A DNA stretch of 64,000 bases. It comes from Owenia fusiformis. Taxonomy: Eukaryota; Annelida; Polychaeta; Sabellida; Oweniidae. The notes beneath the pieces were generated by a model, which worked only from the letters and a program-made list of their open reading frames with translations, was not told the DNA's origin and searched no databases. The stretch covers positions 19,980,455 through 20,044,454 of the forward strand of contig CAIIXF020000002.1 of NCBI GenBank assembly GCA_903813345.2, read 5' to 3'. This document shows positions 57,813 to 64,000 of this stretch, piece by piece (position 1 is the stretch's first letter; every line of letters starts with the position of its first letter). A program made the position numbers and the translations under genes.

Positions 57813-58560
57813 GTTCATCTAAGCCTTAATCCTCATATTGAAATTAGTACGAAAATAGTTGAATGGAATGTGGGAAAAAAAACTATCCGACCAATGGTTT
57901 ATTTACATAAGAGTGTGACCTTTACTGAAGAGGAAAGTGATCCCTAATTGTATCAATAATGTATATGTAAATTTGTCTTTTATTTCTTTTTAATGAACTA
58001 GGCCCATTACTCTATTACTCCACAAGGTGTATGTTAATGTCTTTATAATAAACACCCCAGAGATTTCTATATAAACACCCCTGGTGATCATGTCAAAATG
58101 TTTCAGGTCTTTAATCTCTTGCTTTATTTGTATCTTTAGCCGCTACATTATCTATACAAGTCTTATGACTTGTCTTATTTTATTGCATCTAAAAGATTTT
58201 GAGTGTTGACTACACGTCTGTTAACTTTTTATTAGTTGAGACTTTTTTATTTATCTCTTTTTTTACGATTTTAACATAACTACCAGAAATTGTTTTCAAC
58301 GGGTACCCGAATCTTTAATAAGTAAAAATGACTGAAGCAATAGGCTTAATGACAGCTCTAATGATGATTGCGCTTAACTTAGGGGGTTTGGGAAATAGCT
58401 ACTAAGAAAATACAATATGGGAATATGCCTATTATGCCCTGTAATGATGCATTAGTGTTAAGATATCTAAAAATTACTAACTCATTTGGGGAGTATTTTT
58501 ATGAAATGATTGGTTTCGATGCAGCAGTTTTTCTGTTACTGAATGTTTTCTGTTTGAAAT

Positions 58561-58690
58561 TTTTATGTCACTACCACCAGAAGTGATGACATATTGTTAG
58601 ATTCAAGCTTTTTTGTGGATTGTGTTCGGTGGGCAGTATTTGGTAGCTGTAACAAATGGCAGGTGGTGACATTTTGCATATGAATGCTTT
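58561..58690. repeat. Dispersed family D1 copy
   Basis: TTTATGTCACTACCACCAGA, AGTGATGACATATTGTTAG and AACAAATGGCAGGTGGTGAC, then ATTTTGCATATGAATGC. Confidence 0.65.
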
Positions 58691-58837
58691 GTTCTACTTA
58701 AAATGTCAACCACATTTGAACTAAATGTTTAGATAAGGTGACACATATGACATAAATTTCATAATTATTAATCTAACATGGTCTTGACTTAAGTGTAAGG
58801 CTACCCTTCCTAAACATGCACCCCTACAGATACTGTT

Positions 58838-59010
58838 TGAAAACTTGAGTGAAATGTCTTAATTTTCTCACATTTCCTCACAATTTACAGTGTTGAGATC
58901 ATGACCATTCACTTAAATCCTTGCTAATTCCACTATTTTATATCTTATTTTATACTTTAAAATATAGCCATCATGATTTTCCTCTGAGGATTTTCCCAGT
59001 ACTTGTTAGC
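58838..59010. repeat. Dispersed family D2 copy
   Basis: GAAATGTCTTAATTTTC, CACAATTTACAGTG, CACTTAAATCCTTGCTAATT and TTTAAAATATAGCCATCATG. Relatives lie at about 60800, 62430 and 63505. Confidence 0.45.
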
Positions 59011-59212
59011 AACTTGAGCAGTGACATTCCTCCATTGGTACCTATAGAGAAAGATATCATGATTTTTGTTAGCTCAAGAAATTAATTAAACTAATTTGTT
59101 CGATGAATGCAGACTTGAGAATGTAGAATTAATGGAAATATATTCCAAAAATGTTAATAACTTAAAAGATTCACATACTGGATGTGTGTACTGTGTATTT
59201 ATTTATTTTTAT

Positions 59213-59330
59213 TAAGTCACCACCACATGTGGTGACATATTGTTGTAGTCTCTCTGTTTTTGGATGATGATGTTCAGCAGTTAATGCCTTGTTTTTTATA
59301 TGCAAGGGTTTTGTTTGGTTAGATATTCAT
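59213..59330. repeat. Dispersed family D1, truncated copy
   Basis: AAGTCACCACCACATGTGG, TGACATATTGTTGTAGTCTC, then a shortened end TTCAGCAGTTAATGCC. Confidence 0.6.
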
Positions 59331-59580
59331 TCTCATAATTATTCACCCCTCAATGACATTCATAAATTACATAGTACTATAGATTTGAATGCAGGAAATA
59401 GAATAGAGATCATTCTAGGATTATTACGCAGTGTCACTCTAATTGGTTTATGTTGAATTCATATGATTGGTGGAACTCCCTCGAATCCGTCAAGCAGTGG
59501 TGTTTCTGTGAATTGCCAGATGATCCGAAACCATCAAATAAAAAGATGGTGCTTTTACGAACCTTGAAAGTTTCCTTTGT

Positions 59581-59743
59581 TTTGTCACCACCACAAGTAG
59601 ATGGTGTTTGGCATTCGGCTGTCTAGGTTCAGTGCCTGTAACAAAGGGCAAGTGGTGACAGTTTGGTGGTTTGTGTTCAGTGATTTGCAGGAGGTGCTTG
59701 TAACAAATGACAGGTGGTGACATTTTGCATGTGAATGCCTTGT
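59581..59743. repeat. Dispersed family D1 copy with internal rearrangement
   Basis: TGTCACCACCACAAGTAGATG lacks the TATTGTTATAG block. AACAAAGGGCAAGTGGTGAC and AACAAATGACAGGTGGTGAC occur as two 3' ends, as if partly duplicated. Confidence 0.6.
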
Positions 59744-59959
59744 TTTTTAAGGCGCTGAGCTATATATATATCTTTTATCGACTCTTTAGATGTCATATCA
59801 TGACATATTAGTCACTTAGGTAGAGCAGTTCTTCCAATTGTCGAGTTGAAGAACTGGTATCTTTATCCTGGCTAGAACCATAGACAATTCTAGCCAGCGC
59901 AAGCCTTTTATCGAGTTAGCAGCACTCTAGTAATCGCCGGTATAGGTCAGCAGTCATAG

Positions 59960-60060
59960 GTCAAAGACAAATCACAAGAAGTGCTGTGACCTGGGTTTGA
60001 ACCCAAGACCTCTACTTTTCAGCTTGAAGCCAGCTATTGCATTTATATCGCCAGACTTAC
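59960..60060 (-). repeat. Possible SINE or tRNA-like fragment
   Basis: On the minus strand GGGTTCAAACCCAGGTC resembles a B-box, with GCTGGCTTCAAGCTG before it. The T-arm does not pair as in a tRNA. It is a weak call. Confidence 0.22.
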
Positions 60061-60799
60061 ATATATTTTGAAAATCTTGACATTTTTTACCTCCCCAAAA
60101 CTTTTGATAATCTTTTACTTGCTATATATGGTTGACCATTTATAAAAAATGTAAAATGATAAAATGTTATAAATGTTTCATATTTTCTATAGTAAATGGC
60201 GGTATATAACAGTAAAGGTTCAGAATTAAGAGTTACTGCCCTTTCAAGGTTAAACTCTTAATGAGAAAAGCGTTGAATAGTTTACTATTGTCTTGTTAAT
60301 ATTTACAGGTTAGGCTCCGGGTGCCTGGATTATTAGATCATCCTTTAAATGAAGAGCTTTATTGGAATGCCAAATGGCAACATTTACATACATATCACCT
60401 ACAATGAGGGACTTTGGCGCTGATCATATCCTCTACCCTAATCTTGAAAATTTCATGGCTTTGTATGTTTATTATTATCTAAAAATGTTGATTTTCATTA
60501 TTTTATATGATATTTTTTGTGGAAAGCCAATTTGTTCATATATTTCAGCATGGTGACTTTTTTTCAGCGATATGATATTGCTGAAGGAAAATCTGGTTGG
60601 ATTTTGTTTTTAGTTAGGGGATGAATTTTCTATTTAATGCAATCTAGGTAATGGGGCCATTTCTATGATAAAAAAAGTAACACCAAATTGCCAATTAAGC
60701 AAGTTAAGATGTTCTTAGATATTTAGTGTGATAAGATAGGTCTCTGGTTACAACTTATGATCCCGTTAAAAACATCCGTCTGCTAATGCTTATTTTACA
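60061..60799. other. Intronic stretch, nothing recognised
   Basis: AT-rich. An acceptor-like ATATTTACAG at 60308 has no matching donor. Confidence 0.4.
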
Positions 60800-60950
60800 T
60801 TATTTCTCTGAAATATTTGAAAAAAGTGAACAATTTTGGGTTTTCCTGTATGATTTATTGTAGTACTATTTGTCCGTTTGATTAATTTCTAACCTTTTCA
60901 ATCCTTTCTTACATTATTTTGCACTTTAAGACGTGATCGCTGTGGTGTTT
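60800..60950. repeat. Dispersed family D2 copy, diverged
   Basis: CTCTGAAATATTTGAAAA, CAATCCTTTCTTACATTATT and TTGCACTTTAAGACGTGATC align with the other D2 copies. Confidence 0.35.
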
Positions 60951-62264
60951 TATTTGAGGTTTGATCAGTCTGAATGTCAGATTGACCGAAGATGCAAACA
61001 TGCAACTTCAGGAAATCAAAGAATTTTCTGTTTTCCGGGATGCTTATTTTGTAAAAGTTCAAACGTGATATTTTGTGGTTATCATCATGGCATTCCATGG
61101 CTATTTCAATCAGGGACTCTCCATTCCAGAAGAAAAAAGAGATTCAATAAGCATCAAAATGGATATTATTGTTCTAGATTTTCTGAGAATTTTAGAAAAA
61201 AATGCAACTTTTTTATTCTTATTGGTTTGTGCCATAATCCGTGGCTTGTGATTTAAGTATTTAAAATCTGTATGGAGATGGAATTTTTGAAGTAGTGGTC
61301 AAACTAGATTAATTTCCGAATGTCAGTTAATCTAATGATTTATGACATTTTCAGGTGTGAAAGATTGCAAGTATTTTTTCTAAGTATACTTACCTATTAA
61401 TAAAGTCTACATTCGGAAATTATTATTTCGAGGATTATCGCATATGTTCTGACAAATATTTTTCTCGCGGAATAAAGAGATCCGGAAAGTAATGAATTAA
61501 ATAACGACTTCAAACATATTTGACATAAAGATACAATTTCTTCTTGATAAATTGTCTCAGCAATAGTATTATTATTCCATTTTATAAGCAAGTCTTAGGT
61601 AAATATAAACAAATGTGGATTCCAAGATAAATTAGATATTAGCAAGTACATAGCAATAAGTTCAAACCCTTGAAAATAATTATTTAGAGATGTAATTTGT
61701 AAGCTAAGAGAACTGAATGAAGATTGAAATTTTTAATTAATTAATGTGAATACTTAAGGGGTCTATTTTACAATGCTTTGTTGTCCATTGTCAAGGAAAG
61801 ACTCTTTATAAAGGGAAAACGAATCCATAAACAAAAACATCAAAAACAGCTCCGATTTATTTTTAAAGAATTCCGTCAATGTCGCCTACTCATTCGTTGA
61901 AGTGTATCTGTTGATGAAGAATGTAGTGTCGTTTCAAACTTTATATATTCGATCATACTCTGCAATGTTTAGGTTTGAATATTTTAGATTTGATAGCACT
62001 GCATTGACCTAATAATGTGATATGCAGTGATAATGAAGTGAAATATGAAAAAAAGTGTATTTTTGGCCAAATGTGTTTTTGTAAGTTCTACAGTGAGCTG
62101 TTTCTACCTTAGGATATTAAGTTACATTATCCTACCACACATATATGCCCTATGGTGTCTGTGTGAGATTATCTCAAATGAAAAATGAAAAAAAGCAGGT
62201 ACATATATAAACATTTCAATGTTTCTTAATAACCAGTTGAATCAGTGGAAGATTACAACATTGA
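60951..62264. other. Intronic stretch with an inverted repeat
   Basis: AATTTCCGAATGT (61311-61323) and ACATTCGGAAATT (61409-61421) are perfect 13-bp arms. A strong minus-strand donor ATAG|GTAAGTAT lies between them near 61391. A 107-codon Cys-rich plus frame at 60933 overlaps D2 and is not accepted. Confidence 0.4.
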
Positions 62265-62330
62265 ACTGAGAAAGGTGTTCACATTGAGAGGTGTTCATAT
62301 TAGAGAGGTGTACAGTTTTCTTGTGAACTT
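62265..62330. mobile_element. Pogo-like MITE, internal fragment
   Basis: AAAGGTGTTCACATTGAGAGG and GTGTTCATATTAGAGAGGTG. Confidence 0.4.
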
Positions 62331-62429
62331 CCCTTGATGTTATTACCGTAAACTGCAGAGGTGTTGTATTTTTGTGCAGGTTGTCAGATTCATAATTCCA
62401 CCAAGTGTCATGTTAATTTTACATCATTT

Positions 62430-62590
62430 CTCCCTAAAACTTAAATGAAATGTCAGATTCTCATGCATTTGCATACAATTTAGAGTGTATATTACATGCC
62501 TGTTACTTTTATTCCTTGCTAATTCCAATCATTTCTACATCATTTTGCATTTAAAAATTAGATCTCGTTGGTAATCTTGGAGGCTGAATT
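62430..62590. repeat. Dispersed family D2 copy
   Basis: AAATGAAATGTCAGATTCTC, ACTTTTATTCCTTGCTAATT, CATCATTTTGCATTTAAAAA and TTAGATCTCG. Confidence 0.45.
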
Positions 62591-63504
62591 GAAGGTGTTT
62601 CAGAAGTGTTTACTAGAGTATGTCAAGATTAAGATAACTCAGATTTCTGTAGCAACCTGGGAATTCTTCCCTGATAGACATCTCTAGTGGATTAGTAAGG
62701 CTAGATATGGAGGACACTGTTTATAGTTGAGTCATGAAATGTGAGAAAAAACTGAAACAAAATACAACTTGGAAAATAAAAATATGATCTCAGAGTTAAT
62801 AGTATGTTATATGCAGCGCTCATATGTAGAGGAAATAACTAGAAGTGGATTGATACAATGAATTACAGGTATATGGAAAGTACATATGTAGAATATAGCA
62901 TATCATAATCAAAGGAGATTCCTAGATTCTCCTTAGGGAGATGCACAATATAAAACAATAGAGGATCATCAATATTGGATGCCTATGCATGGTTGCATAC
63001 CTATGGCAACTGGAAATGTGAACAGATTTATTTTTTGTGAATGGTGAATACAACTACTATTATATTACACACATTAGGAATAATTTGTAGTCTGTAGAGA
63101 TATGTGAAGATGGCAGAAATGTCACACAAATGGCCAAGAGTGTGAATCACAAAATCCTAGACTTAACAATACATATCTAGTCGTCAAGTTTCCATAGCAA
63201 CTGGGAATCAAATATTGGTAATGTACCGATTCATTTGCGACAATTTGTTGCATTATGGGAAAATTTCACGTCATAATCAAATTCTGACAATTTTCCTAAT
63301 TAGAGTTTGCTGCTAAATGGGGTCATTTCCTAGAATATGGGGTCCCTGACCCCTCATAGTTTTCCAGTTCAACCTGTTTTTTTTTGCGTAGCAATAGTAA
63401 AATGAAGTGCTAGGAATAAGTAGGAGTTGTAAGTTTTGTTTATTGTTTTACGATCATTGAAGGTATGCCTGGCAAAGAATGTCAAATTTGTCATATTTAA
63501 TCTT
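62591..63504. other. Intronic stretch, nothing recognised
   Basis: AT-rich unique sequence. A repeated word CATAGCAACTGGGAA-like (CTATGGCAACTGGAAATGTGA at 63000; CCATAGCAACTGGGAATC at 63190) is noted only. Confidence 0.35.
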
Positions 63505-63660
63505 CGCTATTTCTTGCTAAATATTTACTGAAATCTCTGATTTTCTTGCATTTTTACAATTTGGTCTCTTTGTAGTCGTGTCTATTTACTTAAGTCCTTA
63601 ATTATCCTATTCCAGACTTACTTTATTTTGGAATTAAGATATGATTGTCATTATGTATTT
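63505..63660. repeat. Dispersed family D2 copy
   Basis: ACTGAAATCTCTGATTTTCT, TTACTTAAGTCCTTAATTAT, TTACTTTATTTTGGAATTAA and GATATGATTGTCATTATG. Confidence 0.4.
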
Positions 63661-63882
63661 TGTTGACTATTGAAGGTCTCTGGTTAAGTGTTTCTAGCTG
63701 ATAAGGTCAATTGTAGCATACAACATTTATTCTTATTACCCTAAACAAGCTACCCATCATTAGGTAGAATTAAAATGGCCGTTTCTTGTTTTTATAACCT
63801 GACATTACCAGTCATTTGAATAGTAAAGAGAATTGATAATCTGTAAGTATACAATTTAAGATAGATCAGTGTGGTGAATATT

Positions 63883-64000
63883 TTATGTCACAACCTCAAG
63901 TGATGATTTATTATTGTAGTCTCCAATTTTATATGGACAGTGTTCGACGGTGGGTGTTCAGTGTTCAACAGTTGGTGTTTGGCATTCAGTGGTTGGTGTT
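63883..64000. repeat. Dispersed family D1 copy, cut by the window edge
   Basis: TATGTCACAACCTCAAGTGA, TTATTGTAGTCTCCAATTTT and an expanded run of GTTGGTGTT/TTCAGTGTTC decamers. Confidence 0.6.

Noticed and set aside
60933-61256. 107-codon cysteine-rich plus frame
   Set aside because: Overlaps dispersed repeat D2; no splice sites, and I recognise no zinc-finger spacing.
1-64000. Autonomous transposase, integrase or reverse transcriptase genes
   Set aside because: No long frame other than the giant exon exists; all mobile elements seen are short and non-coding.

Overview
This is an AT-rich animal genomic window: interrupted genes with GT-AG introns, long introns, microsatellites, minisatellites, a long satellite array and many short non-autonomous DNA transposons. 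There is no operon structure and no bacterial signal. The GGCCTA-rich words, the mobile-element style and the gene content suggest a marine invertebrate. An echinoderm or other ambulacrarian is my guess, at low confidence.

Left part (1-10.2 kb): one gene on the minus strand, reconstructed here as eight coding exons with fully consistent splice phases (1561 codons visible; the 3' end lies beyond base 1). It encodes a huge, acidic, low-complexity protein, mostly from a single 4019-bp exon. The last visible exon ends in a TPKLPG peptide that resembles the junction just before the SprT-like domain of germ cell nuclear acidic proteins (GCNA/ACRC). I therefore call it a probable GCNA, with the protease domain off-window. 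The protein has several repeated short motifs: V/I-P-D/E-S/T-Q/E, H/K-S-I/M-G-L-Q, DLDLD-LP-KK, and a 21-residue tandem duplication.

Middle (10.2-12.7 kb): a CpG-containing promoter zone. A compact putative bidirectional promoter (ETS-, CRE- and YY1-like words) separates the minus-strand gene from a cluster of three plus-strand exon ends with near-consensus donors (10620, 11771, 12691).

Right part (12.7-64 kb): probably one very large plus-strand gene with mostly non-coding 5' exons (26177-26320, 38299-38354) and a first coding exon at 48253-48380 whose product begins MAESPSNGDSGMIGE. The rest of the coding region is presumably to the right of the window. A possible further exon at 56094-56230 is weak. 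The gene family is not recognised.

The long introns are full of repeats. There are at least 13 loci of a pogo/Tigger-like TA-flanked MITE (ends CAGTAAAACCTG), which appears to have been the seed of three separate tandem arrays (148, 17 and 62 bp units). Several CAGG...CCTG families share 5-bp target duplications, and two elements are flanked by TTAA. A 21-copy, ~159-bp satellite shows higher-order structure. Two dispersed families of unknown class are also present. No RNA genes, CRISPR arrays or autonomous transposase/reverse transcriptase ORFs were recognised. All coordinates come from reading by eye; no search or alignment program was run.
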